Shown: positions 1 to 6,018, counted from the stretch's first letter. The stretch is DNA of 6,409 nucleotides from Planctomycetota bacterium (GCA_024278285.1 JAJRTM010000316.1:1-6409); one strand, 5' to 3'. The notes: a model not told the origin generated them from the letters alone. Numbers and translations: made by a program.

Positions 1-67
1 AGTTGCCGATAAACCCAATGATGCAATTTGGCGTCCTTTACAAACAATAAGTTCTCAGGAAAATTGT

Positions 68-1261
68 ATGCAACGTCAGGAAATGATCGCTGCGATTGAA
101 TCTCCCGATGAAATCTGGGATGTCATTATTATTGGTGGCGGAGCAACCGGATTGGGAGCCGCCTTAGAAGCGACCACGCGCGGGCATCGCACGGTGCTTC
201 TTGAAGCTCACGATTTTGCAAAAGGAACCTCCAGTCGTTCGACAAAACTGGTTCACGGCGGAGTCCGTTACCTGCGACAGGGACAAATTGGCATGGTCCG
301 CCAATCGTTGCGAGAACGTGAGAGACTGCTGCATAACGCCCCGCACATCGTCCATCCGCTTCGATTTGTGATTCCATCCTACACAACTGGCGGTAGCTGG
401 TTTTATTACGCTGGTTTGAAAACGTACGATTTTTTGGCAGGCAAAACAGAATTTCCGGGTGCGAAATTACTTTCGCGAAAACAGACGGCGGAAAGACTTC
501 CCACATTGAACACCGAAAACTTGCGGGGAGGCGTTCTGTATGCTGATGGCCAATTCGATGATACGCGTTTATCAATCAGCCTGGCTCAAACAATCTGCGA
601 TCATCAAGGTGTCGTACTGAATTATACGCCGGTCACATCGATGATTCATCAGAAAGGTAAACTGATTGGCGTTGTTGTTCTCGATAAAGAATCGGGGCGA
701 GAGATTTCGTTGAAAGGGCGTGTCATCGTTAATGCAACCGGCGTTTTTGCTGATGATATTATGAATCTGGATGAGCAAACTGATGAAAACGCCTCACAGC
801 ATTCGCACCCGGTTGTTGTTCCCAGTCAAGGTTCGCACATTGTGTTAGATCGTTCGTTTCTGCCTGGTGATGCGGCGATGATGATCCCTGAAACGAAAGA
901 CGGTCGCGTTCTGTTTGCGATTCCCTGGCATAATCATCTTCTGTTTGGCACGACAGATCTTCCAGTCAAAAAAGTCGATATCGAACCACGTCCACTCCAG
1001 GAAGAAGTAGAGTATCTTTTAGAATATGCAGGAAAGTATCTGACGAAAAAACCAACTGAAAAGGACATTCTCACTCAATTTTCGGGGTTGCGCCCGTTGG
1101 TTCGTACTGATTCTTCCGGGCAATCGACAGCCTCTCTTTCACGAGAGCATGATATCCGAACTTCTCCTAGTGGGCTGATCAGTATCATTGGCGGAAAATG
1201 GACAACCTACCGACACATGGGAGAACAACTGATCAATCTGGCGGAAAAGTCGGCGATTTGA
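68..1261 (+). CDS. glpD: Glycerol-3-phosphate dehydrogenase, N-terminal FAD part of a frameshifted gene
   Basis: FAD-dependent sn-glycerol-3-phosphate dehydrogenase: it oxidises glycerol 3-phosphate to dihydroxyacetone phosphate and passes electrons to membrane quinone. The 397 residues hold the FAD/substrate domain. The dinucleotide motif GGGATGLG is at 23-30 with the ribose-binding Glu at 46; the family signature KGTSSRSTKLVHGGVRYL is at 52-69; FGTTDLP is at 293-299, SGLRPL at 339-344 and GGKWTTYR at 375-382. ATG 68 is chosen because AGGA (57-60) lies 7 bases before it; the frame stays open upstream to the window edge, so a longer N-terminus cannot be excluded. Family members run to about 500-560 residues; here the frame ends at TGA 1259-1261, just where the C-terminal domain should begin. 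That domain follows in the -1 frame (to 1677); the repaired protein would have 536 residues. A possible upstream gene end is a TAA at 48-50 in another frame. Identification is very secure; whether the gene is functional is open. Confidence 0.95.
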   Translation: MQRQEMIAAIESPDEIWDVIIIGGGATGLGAALEATTRGHRTVLLEAHDFAKGTSSRSTKLVHGGVRYLRQGQIGMVRQSLRERERLLHNAPHIVHPLRFVIPSYTTGGSWFYYAGLKTYDFLAGKTEFPGAKLLSRKQTAERLPTLNTENLRGGVLYADGQFDDTRLSISLAQTICDHQGVVLNYTPVTSMIHQKGKLIGVVVLDKESGREISLKGRVIVNATGVFADDIMNLDEQTDENASQHSHPVVVPSQGSHIVLDRSFLPGDAAMMIPETKDGRVLFAIPWHNHLLFGTTDLPVKKVDIEPRPLQEEVEYLLEYAGKYLTKKPTEKDILTQFSGLRPLVRTDSSGQSTASLSREHDIRTSPSGLISIIGGKWTTYRHMGEQLINLAEKSAI

Positions 1262-1677
1262 AAGCTCACGCATCACGCACCGCAACGTTACCTCTGCATG
1301 GTGCCCCAGTCATGGAAAAAGATAAAAGTATTTCCACTGAAGATGAGTTCCTGAAAGTTTATGGCAGCGATCTGGACGATCTACGTTTGTTGTCGAATAA
1401 AGATCCTTCGCTGGGAAAACAATTGCATCCTCGTCTGCCTTATCTTGCCTCGCAAGTAGTTTGGGCAGCCCGGCACGAAATGGCCAGAACAGTCGAAGAT
1501 GTTCTGGCCCGCCGCACCCGCGCCTTATTTCTGGACGCAAAAGCCGCGATCGAATCCGCCCCGCAAGTTGCATCACTCTTAATGCAAGTCCTGGGCGAAA
1601 CCGAAAGCTGGAAAAAGGAGCAGATCGAATCGTTTGAAAAATTGGCAAAGGGATATTGCTCAACCGGTAAAGATTAA
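1198..1677 (+). CDS. glpD: GlpD C-terminal domain, out of frame with the N-terminal part
   Basis: This frame carries the missing C-terminal (DAO_C-type) helical domain of aerobic glycerol-3-phosphate dehydrogenase. TATLPLHG (residues 28-35 counting from ATG 1198) is the linker after the FAD domain. The stretch from YLASQVVWAARHEMARTVED through LARRTRALFLDAKAA (82-117) is the family's conserved C-terminal signature. Homology begins only at about base 1247, so the first 16 codons after ATG 1198 are overlap with the other frame and probably not real. ATG 1312 is an alternative internal start, but neither start has a good ribosome binding site, which argues that this part was once, or still is, made as a fusion with the preceding frame. 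The TAA is at 1675-1677. Alone, this domain would have no catalytic site. It should be read as the second half of a broken gene. Confidence 0.85.
   Translation: MDNLPTHGRTTDQSGGKVGDLKAHASRTATLPLHGAPVMEKDKSISTEDEFLKVYGSDLDDLRLLSNKDPSLGKQLHPRLPYLASQVVWAARHEMARTVEDVLARRTRALFLDAKAAIESAPQVASLLMQVLGETESWKKEQIESFEKLAKGYCSTGKD
1243..1261 (+). other. Frameshift site in glpD (one-base deletion in an A-run)
   Basis: The upstream frame reads A-E-K-S-A-I-stop here. Adding one A to the four-A run at 1245-1248 gives A-E-K-V-G-D-L-K and joins the two glpD frames without a gap or stop, continuing into the typical TATLPLHG segment. The shift is -1 in reading terms. AAAAG would allow a lysine tRNA to slip back from AAG to AAA, but G-GAA-AAG is not a standard slippery heptamer and no obvious downstream stimulatory hairpin was seen. 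A mutation or a homopolymer sequencing error is therefore more likely than programmed frameshifting. Confidence 0.85.
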
Positions 1678-1705
1678 GCATCAACCAAACAATTACTGTC
1701 GTATT

Positions 1706-1753
1706 TTTGGATGGCCCAGACGCATCGCGTCTGGGTGACGCAGTCACAAGAAG
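1706..1753 (+). repeat. Left arm of the inverted repeat pair
   Basis: Hairpin 1 pairs CCCAGACGC (1715-1723) with GCGTCTGGG (1727-1735) around ATC. Hairpin 2 pairs GTGAC (1735-1739) with GTCAC (1743-1747) around GCA. The arm ends in AAGAAG (1748-1753). The arm starts 28 bases after the glpD stop codon. Confidence 0.8.
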
Positions 1754-1838
1754 TCTTATCAGACACTCTGCCTGGACAATAAATGCTTCCGTTTTTTTCC
1801 GTTTCATGATCTTCCTTCGTAGGAAACCACATTCTCGG

Positions 1839-1886
1839 CTTCTTGTTGCGGAGCAACTCAGACGCGATGCGTCTGAGCCATCCAAA
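1839..1886 (-). repeat. Right arm of the inverted repeat pair
   Basis: This is the inverted partner of 1706-1753. GTTGC (1845-1849) pairs with GCAAC (1853-1857) around GGA. CTCAGACGC (1857-1865) pairs with GCGTCTGAG (1869-1877) around GAT. The outer end GCCATCCAAA (1877-1886) is the exact reverse complement of TTTGGATGGC at 1706-1715, and CTTCTT (1839-1844) mirrors AAGAAG in the left arm. Confidence 0.8.
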
Positions 1887-1970
1887 CGGTTTCATTTTTT
1901 TTAGTGATTCAATTCAAGGGCGTTTTCCGTAAACCGGATAGTTATTGTTTGATCAATGCTAACTGAATTC

Positions 1971-2825
1971 TTATCGGCCTGAACGGTCATTCAAATTCCA
2001 ATTATATTTCAAATATTTAACTTTAACATTCGGATCGCGAGCTAACTGCTGAGCTTGCGCAGGCATGTATTTGCTAAGGTAACCAAGTTGCTGAACTTTT
2101 GTGGAACCGAAATCTGTGGCAAACCAACTGGTGATTGCACTTAAATGCAATGTTCTTCGCTGTGCATCAACTTGAAGATTTTGTGATCGCGAAAAGAAAT
2201 CTCGCGCGTTATCTGCCAGTTGACTTTCAATGCGCCCTGCAACATACGCTTCATTTCGCAAACGTGGGCAACCGACGGACGCACAGACAATTGCAAAATG
2301 GATACGCGGCTCGTTCATCTTTCGCAATACTTTATGTTCGATATCTTCCAATGAATACTGGCGATCACCAACGGGCAGTTTCAGTTGTTTCCAAATGTTA
2401 TAGCCGACCACTTTCGCGGTATGATTGCGGATGCTGGTTGTTGGGTAAACTTGCAAAATTCCTTCCAGCGTAACCGCGTTATAAGCGTTAATCCAAAAAG
2501 CAAATTTCGCTTCCCGGCTAGCTGCCAATCGAGGATTAGCCCGGCTGAGTTGCTTCAAATAGTTTTGCAGTGCATCGCGATCTGCCCGCGAAGCATGCCA
2601 GGCTTTGTATTTGACATACCCATTGGCATCAACATATTTCTTGAGCAGGGCATCGAAATTGTCGTGACGAACCTGATCGATACTAACCTGCTGCCCCGCT
2701 GCCCAACGCTGTCCGACAAAACGATCTGCCCGGACTTGTCCAGGCGTCAAAAAAACGAAAAACATTCCCACGACACCTAAAGCCGAAAGAATAACTTGAT
2801 AAACCTGTACACGAAATTGTCGCAT
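1971..2825 (-). CDS. Exported DUF547 family protein
   Basis: Conserved protein of unknown function with a DUF547 domain. The family signatures are AFWINAYNAVTLEG (around residues 109-122) and HFAIVCASVGCP (176-187) with two cysteines (181, 186); IEHK at 162-165 and the closing YLKYNWNLND are also typical. Residues 1-33 form a signal peptide: a basic N-terminus, a hydrophobic core from about 11 to 26, and a cleavage site after VRA. The mature protein would be periplasmic or outside the cell. I place the start at ATG 2825 (284 residues) rather than the upstream in-frame ATG at 2882, because the signal peptide begins there and AAGGA lies about 10 bases before it; the extra 19 residues are hydrophilic and would sit before the signal. 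It is a single gene, convergent with glpD and divergent from the next gene. The biochemical role is not known and cannot be inferred from these neighbours. Confidence 0.92.
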   Translation of the reverse strand: MRQFRVQVYQVILSALGVVGMFFVFLTPGQVRADRFVGQRWAAGQQVSIDQVRHDNFDALLKKYVDANGYVKYKAWHASRADRDALQNYLKQLSRANPRLAASREAKFAFWINAYNAVTLEGILQVYPTTSIRNHTAKVVGYNIWKQLKLPVGDRQYSLEDIEHKVLRKMNEPRIHFAIVCASVGCPRLRNEAYVAGRIESQLADNARDFFSRSQNLQVDAQRRTLHLSAITSWFATDFGSTKVQQLGYLSKYMPAQAQQLARDPNVKVKYLKYNWNLNDRSGR

Positions 2826-2854
2826 GCTTTCACTTTCCTTGTTTAATTGGAGAA

Positions 2855-2875
2855 ATTGTAACTCTGATCCATCAG
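2855..2875 (-). promoter_or_regulatory. Possible promoter -10 and operator-like palindrome of the DUF547 gene
   Basis: Read on the minus strand, TACAAT (2855-2860) is a good -10-like hexamer 30 bases before ATG 2825. Just upstream of it is a perfect 5-2-5 palindrome (CTGAT 2864-2868, ATCAG 2871-2875), in the place where a -10/-35 spacer would be. The hexamer 17 bases upstream of the -10 (TGTGCA) is a poor -35. This is a suggestion from spacing only. Confidence 0.25.
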
Positions 2876-2882
2876 TTTGCAC

Positions 2883-3038
2883 ACACTATTTCTCCATCAT
2901 CGTGATTCTGCCGTTTCAGTTCTGTAAGATGGCTGACAAAGCACGTTCGTTTCGATAAAACAGATATGGTTTTGTAAAAAAACAACTGACGGTTTAATCA
3001 GCACTAGGATTTTTGTTCCTTTTTGGACTACAATAAAT
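2883..3038. other. Divergent intergenic stretch, no gene seen
   Basis: This is the middle part of the 448-base gap (2826-3273) between the divergent DUF547 gene and the secreted-protein gene. It is A+T-rich with stop codons in all frames and no convincing gene. TACAAT (3029-3034) is -10-like, but it lies too close to the leader ORF's ribosome site to serve it. A pair TTGTAA (2972-2977) and TTTAAT (2993-2998) has only a 15-base spacer. No promoter is called. Confidence 0.4.
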
Positions 3039-3149
3039 CAGGAGTTTACTCTTTATGTGTGATCGGTCTTTGAATGTTATCTGAAAAATGGGAACAACGA
3101 ATCGCCTCTTCCCATCTCTTAACCACGGGAGATGGACATGTCTTTTTTT
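3039..3149 (+). promoter_or_regulatory. Candidate attenuator-like leader before the secreted-protein gene
   Basis: In order: a ribosome site CAGGAG (3039-3044), a nine-codon ORF (3055-3084), hairpin A pairing ATGGGAA (3088-3094) with TTCCCAT (3109-3115), hairpin B pairing CCATCTC (3112-3118) with GAGATGG (3129-3135), and seven T (3143-3149). Hairpins A and B share bases 3112-3115 and cannot form together. A ribosome halted at the leader stop (3082-3084) would cover the 5' arm of hairpin A. The layout is that of a leader-peptide attenuator or a riboswitch expression platform. Against this, the T-tract starts 7 bases after hairpin B and the leader has no run of one amino acid. The secreted-protein gene starts 125 bases further on. 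Confidence 0.35.
3055..3084 (+). CDS. Possible nine-residue leader peptide
   Basis: The ORF ATG...TGA encodes MCDRSLNVI. It has a clear purine-rich ribosome site (AGGAG, 3040-3044) 10 bases upstream, which is better than chance for so short a frame, and it ends 3 bases before the first arm of the hairpin pair. No residue is repeated, so no amino acid sensed by the system can be named. It may equally be a chance ORF. No similarity is claimed. Confidence 0.2.
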   Translation: MCDRSLNVI

Positions 3150-3273
3150 ACCCATACGGACCACTCAAGGGGTATCTGCTTCCGAAGTCTACCTTCAGGC
3201 CCATGAACTAAATACAAATCTACAAGAGACAACGTGACCTTACTCAGCTTTAACCATTTTCAGGATAAAATCA
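3150..3273 (+). other. Untranslated stretch between the leader hairpins and the secreted-protein start
   Basis: A 49-codon ORF (3088-3237) crosses the leader hairpins and this stretch, but it has no ribosome site and no recognisable protein. A weak stem (TACCC 3149-3153 with GGGTA 3170-3174) is visible. The ribosome site for the next gene, AGGA, is at 3262-3265. Confidence 0.35.
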
Positions 3274-4233
3274 ATGCTGAAAAACAAACGAAAGATCACC
3301 ACCACGCTGTTATTCGCATTTCTGCTGATGATTGATTTCCGAGACAGCATCGGTGCAGAACCTCCAGGGAATTCGATGTTGGTTTTGAAAAGTGATCTTC
3401 CTGAAGGCAATGGTCTTGCTGTTGCATTTGTGGCAGATGAAAACATTAGCGATCACCGCGATGTTATCTTTTCAGATAATTTTGAAAAAGGGAAGTTGGG
3501 AGTTTCTTGGGATGATATGCGTAATCACGATAACAAAGTGTTGTCGTTGATTAATGATGATTCATCATCATCGCACGCTCCGGTTGGAAAAAAGTTCCTT
3601 CAAGTCAAAGCGACGCTGGGGGTTAACACCGGAGGCGGTCTGACGAAATGGTTCAAACCGGCGGATCGAATTTTTATTCGCTTTTATACAAAGTTCGATT
3701 CTGAATGTGACTACGTGCATCATTTCTGCACATTAAGAGCTAATAAATCATTGCAAGGTGCAGAGCGTTGGAGCGGGTTTGGTGGGGCGGGTAATCGTCC
3801 CGTTGGAAATGAAAGATTTTCAACAGCACTTGAACCGTGGGGCAACTGGGGGAAATTTCCTGCACCAGGCCGATGGAATTTCTACAGCTATTGGCATTCC
3901 ATGAAGAAAAGTAACGATGGACGTTATTGGGGAAATGCTTTTCGGCCGGAATTACAACCGAATATCAATAAAGGAAAATGGATTTGTGCAGAGTTCATGC
4001 TTAAGCACAATACTCCCTCGAAAGATGATGGCGAGCAGGCGTACTGGATTAATGGAGAATTACGCGGGCATTGGCAAGGCATCAATTGGAGAACCAGTCC
4101 AACGCTTTGGGCAAATGCACTCACGCTGGAAACTTATGTTACGGATCGATGGACAAAGAAGAAAACCAACACGGTTTTCTTCGATAATGTGGTTATCGCC
4201 AGGCAATATATTGGACCGACTGGTAGTCAGTAG
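3274..4233 (+). CDS. Secreted jelly-roll / polysaccharide-lyase-like protein of unknown substrate
   Basis: A 319-residue exported protein. Residues 1-28 are a signal peptide: a basic start, a hydrophobic core at about 9-20, and likely cleavage after SIGA. The mature part starts a beta-rich domain near FSDNFEKG (66-73). It is rich in Trp, Tyr and Gly, with GGLTKWFKP (121-129), IRFYTKFD (135-142), GKWICAEFMLKHN (234-246), QAYWINGELRGHW (255-267), WRTSP (272-276) and a closing FFDNVVIARQYIGP (302-315). The order of short strands, the Asp-Asn before the last strand and the YIGP end resemble concanavalin A-like/polysaccharide-lyase-type domains that I associate with planctomycete secreted proteins; this is pattern recognition, not a search. 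Catalytic residues cannot be assigned. ATG 3274 is supported by AGGA 8 bases upstream and by the signal peptide. It is a single gene, with a possibly regulatory leader upstream and no clear terminator after TAG 4231-4233. Confidence 0.85.
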   Translation: MLKNKRKITTTLLFAFLLMIDFRDSIGAEPPGNSMLVLKSDLPEGNGLAVAFVADENISDHRDVIFSDNFEKGKLGVSWDDMRNHDNKVLSLINDDSSSSHAPVGKKFLQVKATLGVNTGGGLTKWFKPADRIFIRFYTKFDSECDYVHHFCTLRANKSLQGAERWSGFGGAGNRPVGNERFSTALEPWGNWGKFPAPGRWNFYSYWHSMKKSNDGRYWGNAFRPELQPNINKGKWICAEFMLKHNTPSKDDGEQAYWINGELRGHWQGINWRTSPTLWANALTLETYVTDRWTKKKTNTVFFDNVVIARQYIGPTGSQ

Positions 4234-4588
4234 GTAAATTCTCCTGATTCAATATCTCTGTAGCTTTTATTCGCACGCTCTCAGATTTGTGTTCGAGCAG
4301 CGGTTTCAACTCATCTGGCTGTGCTGGAATACGCGACTGTTTGATTGCTTTTAATAACACCAATACACGAGAGTTTGTACGGCTCAGTGCCTCGAATACG
4401 AGTTAGCGATTTCGTTTTGAAAGAGTAGGAATAGCCTGTATCGACGGTTTGATGCTCTGGTCAGATCGAATTTCTTCCAAGTCACTGCAAAAATAGACAA
4501 CTATAAACCGAACTCTTTCAGGGGGAACTACACTCTTCATAAAATTTTGGTTCCAGTTTATCTGAGTTAGGTTGAATAAAGTTGTAGG
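4193..4588 (-). pseudogene. Decayed 3' end of a gene with a HEAT-like C-terminus
   Basis: One minus-strand frame reads as protein for about 130 codons with a single internal stop, TAA at 4403-4405. Before the stop it reads VVPPERVRFIVVYFCSDLEE and continues with IRSD. After the stop come LVFEALSRTNSRVLVLLKAI, then IPAQPDELKPLLEHKSESVR and IKATEILNQ. The pattern L-L-x-H-x-x-x-x-V-R-x-x-A-x-x-I-L is a HEAT-type helix pair. In planctomycetes such a tail is common at the C-terminus of PVC-type cytochrome c/membrane-bound dehydrogenase proteins, so I suspect such a parent. The frame is closed upstream by TGA at 4589-4591, next to a repeat copy, and overlaps the end of the secreted-protein gene at the other side. 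There is no ribosome site before the only ATG (4538-4540). It is most likely a truncated remnant; the exact family is uncertain. Confidence 0.55.
4556..4582 (+). repeat. Left copy of an imperfect 27-base direct repeat
   Basis: It matches 6110-6136 in the same orientation at 22 of 27 positions, including the identical 12-base core GTTGAATAAAGT (4571-4582). It lies inside the HEAT-like remnant, at the edge of the more G+C-rich sialidase region. Confidence 0.5.
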
Positions 4589-4757
4589 TCAGGCTGAGTT
4601 TATACTGTTGAATTCAATCTAAAATGACATAACCAAAATGACAGGAATATGTTACGACGACAAAGAAATCAGGCATTCATGTCGTCAGGCACTGGCCTAC
4701 ATTCCTATTAAACGTAGCGAGGTTATGGGGATATTCTGCGAGGGTTGCTGTGACCGA
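4589..4757. other. Short noncoding stretch downstream of the sialidase-like gene
   Basis: It holds two copies of AAAATGACA (4621-4629 and 4635-4643, period 14) and a 7-bp stem (GACGACA 4656-4662, TGTCGTC 4680-4686) with a 17-base loop. No T-tract follows the stem on either strand, so it is not called a terminator. No gene is seen. Confidence 0.4.
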
Positions 4758-5882
4758 TTACCACCCCAGACGGGTCCAACAGACACGCATCATTGCTGTA
4801 TCACCTTCATAATAGACAACCAGCACATCGCCACCCGGAATCGCTTCAGCGAACGGAAGCCCAAAGTTCCAGCTCGCCATTTCAGCCAACAGTTCGCCGG
4901 TGCCTCCCTCGGCGACTGCTGTCGTCGGCGATGTTGCATCGAACTGATAGAGCACAATTTCAGATTCAGGAAAAAACGGAGCATCAACTGTCGCCGCCAA
5001 ACGTGCTCGGATCGACTGCGTATGGAAGCGGTCAACCCAGGCCAGGACGACCCGGCCATCGGGCAGAATCGCCGGGTGCGATGCTTGATCGGTGAAGCCA
5101 AGGTCTTCCGGCTGCGACCATGTGGCACCCTCATCGCTGCTGATACGCCGCTGGATATTGAGATACCTGTTTGTTTCGCTGTCGTATGTCCAGGTAAAGG
5201 TCACTAACCGACCATCCGGGCAAACGCCAGCCCGTTGATCCCAGTTATAGATTCGGGCTGTTCGATCCTGACAAGTTGTGACAGGGGCGTTCCACGATTG
5301 CCCGCCATCTGTGGAGTAAACATACACCACGCGTTGAAACCACTGTTCTGAATCTTCGTAGTTTTTATTGGTCTCGATACTGATTGCCAAATGTCCGCTT
5401 GCTAAACAAAGCACGGGGTTCGTTAAGCTCGGTGGACCGATGTCGTCGGGAAGTGGCACCACGCGCCAGCGCGACCAGCTTGTTCCCCCGTCATACGAAT
5501 CCGCAACAAGGATCTTCATCGGCAGGCAGCCTTCGGTTTCGTCATTGAATAAAGGCTTCCCCGGATAGGTCTGACGATCCACCCACATCGCGGCGGCCAG
5601 TAAGTGTTCGTCGCCCAGTTCGGTAATGTAAACAAGTTTAAGCGACCCACGCACACCATCAATCGTCGACTCGAATGGGCAGGTAGGATCGCTCCAGTTT
5701 CGCCCACTATCATCAGAACGCCGCAACTCGATTGTCTCATCGTCCGAGTCCTTTGTACTGCCCACGCGGTAAGTGGCGAGCAAAGAGCCATCTGCAAGTG
5801 GCGTCACGGAAGGAAACGACGAGATTGCCCGACGACTTCCCGGCTCACCGCAGTTCAAAACTCCTTGATCAAGAATTCTCAT
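4758..5882 (-). CDS. Sialidase-fold (BNR/Asp-box) protein, non-secreted
   Basis: A 374-residue six-bladed beta-propeller protein of the sialidase superfamily. Four Asp-boxes (S-x-D-x-G-x-x-W) are visible: SDDSGRNW 56-63, SYDGGTSW 129-136, STDGGQSW 190-197 and SSDEGATW 248-255. Between them are typical strand pairs such as PDGRLVTFTW (222-231) and PDGRVVLAW (274-282). Annotation pipelines would call it exo-alpha-sialidase, but the N-terminal FRIP-type motif that supplies the first catalytic arginine of GH33 reads SSFPSV (21-26), without that Arg, so sialidase activity is doubtful. No signal peptide or membrane segment is present, so it is likely cytoplasmic. ATG 5882 is supported by a strong AGGAG (5889-5893) with a 6-base spacer. 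Hand counts give 36/60 G+C at 4981-5040 and 40/60 at 5041-5100, against 25/60 in glpD (421-480) and 26/60 in the secreted-protein gene (3721-3780), which suggests a different origin. It stands alone. Confidence 0.9.
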   Translation of the reverse strand: MRILDQGVLNCGEPGSRRAISSFPSVTPLADGSLLATYRVGSTKDSDDETIELRRSDDSGRNWSDPTCPFESTIDGVRGSLKLVYITELGDEHLLAAAMWVDRQTYPGKPLFNDETEGCLPMKILVADSYDGGTSWSRWRVVPLPDDIGPPSLTNPVLCLASGHLAISIETNKNYEDSEQWFQRVVYVYSTDGGQSWNAPVTTCQDRTARIYNWDQRAGVCPDGRLVTFTWTYDSETNRYLNIQRRISSDEGATWSQPEDLGFTDQASHPAILPDGRVVLAWVDRFHTQSIRARLAATVDAPFFPESEIVLYQFDATSPTTAVAEGGTGELLAEMASWNFGLPFAEAIPGGDVLVVYYEGDTAMMRVCWTRLGW

Positions 5883-5940
5883 GCTAATCTCCTGAATATG
5901 CTGTTACTTATACTACTCGCGGTCAAGAATGGCACAATTG

Positions 5941-6018
5941 TTTAACGGCAAGCCGAAGGCGACTGCGTACGCGGGCTGGATAATCAAGCTCGAATGTCAC
6001 TTTCGACTTGCCGCTAAA
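5941..6018. repeat. Imperfect 15-base inverted repeat upstream of the sialidase-like gene
   Basis: TTTAACGGCAAGCCG (5941-5955) is the reverse complement of 6004-6018 with two mismatches; the arms are 48 bases apart, and the space contains the palindrome GCGTACGC. The structure could be a transcript stem, a binding site or an element end. It lies 58 bases upstream of the sialidase-like start codon. Confidence 0.5.

Larger units (their letters stand above)
1706..1886. repeat. REP-pair or MITE-like element with 48-base inverted arms
   Basis: Two 48-base arms in inverted orientation enclose an 85-base centre, between the convergent glpD and DUF547 genes. Each arm has the order TTTGGATGGC, then a 9-bp stem with a 3-base loop, then a 5-bp stem with a 3-base loop, then AAGAAG. 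The arms differ at several positions, but in the stems the changes are paired, so both hairpins are kept. The centre holds another small hairpin (TTCCT 1812-1816, AGGAA 1821-1825). No transposase and no clear target-site duplication is visible. This fits a REPIN/MITE-type non-autonomous element; it may also end transcription from both sides. A tract of eight T at 1895-1902 follows 17 bases after the second long stem, too far for a classical terminator. Small ORFs across the element on either strand are not believable genes. Confidence 0.75.

Noticed and set aside
1243..1262. Programmed -1 ribosomal frameshift in glpD
   Set aside because: The site is not a standard X-XXY-YYZ heptamer, no stimulatory stem was found, and frameshifting is not known for glpD; a deletion or sequencing error is simpler.
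1310..1895. Minus-strand and plus-strand ORFs across the inverted repeat element
   Set aside because: They run over glpD or the hairpin arms, have no ribosome sites or protein motifs, and owe their openness to the palindromic arms.
2135..2780. Plus-strand ORFs opposite the DUF547 gene
   Set aside because: They are shadows of the DUF547 frame; no ribosome site, no motif.
2825..2882. Longer N-terminus for the DUF547 protein (start at 2882)
   Set aside because: The extra residues are hydrophilic and would bury the signal peptide; the ribosome site and signal peptide both favour 2825.
3088..3237. 49-codon plus-strand ORF in the divergent intergenic region
   Set aside because: No ribosome binding site, overlaps both leader hairpins and the T-tract, and the translation is not recognisable.
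4656..4686. Terminator for the sialidase-like gene
   Set aside because: The 7-bp stem has a 17-base loop and no T-tract on the minus strand.
4638..5207. Long plus-strand ORF opposite the sialidase-like gene
   Set aside because: It is antisense to a gene with four Asp-boxes and a strong ribosome site, and its own translation shows no domain.
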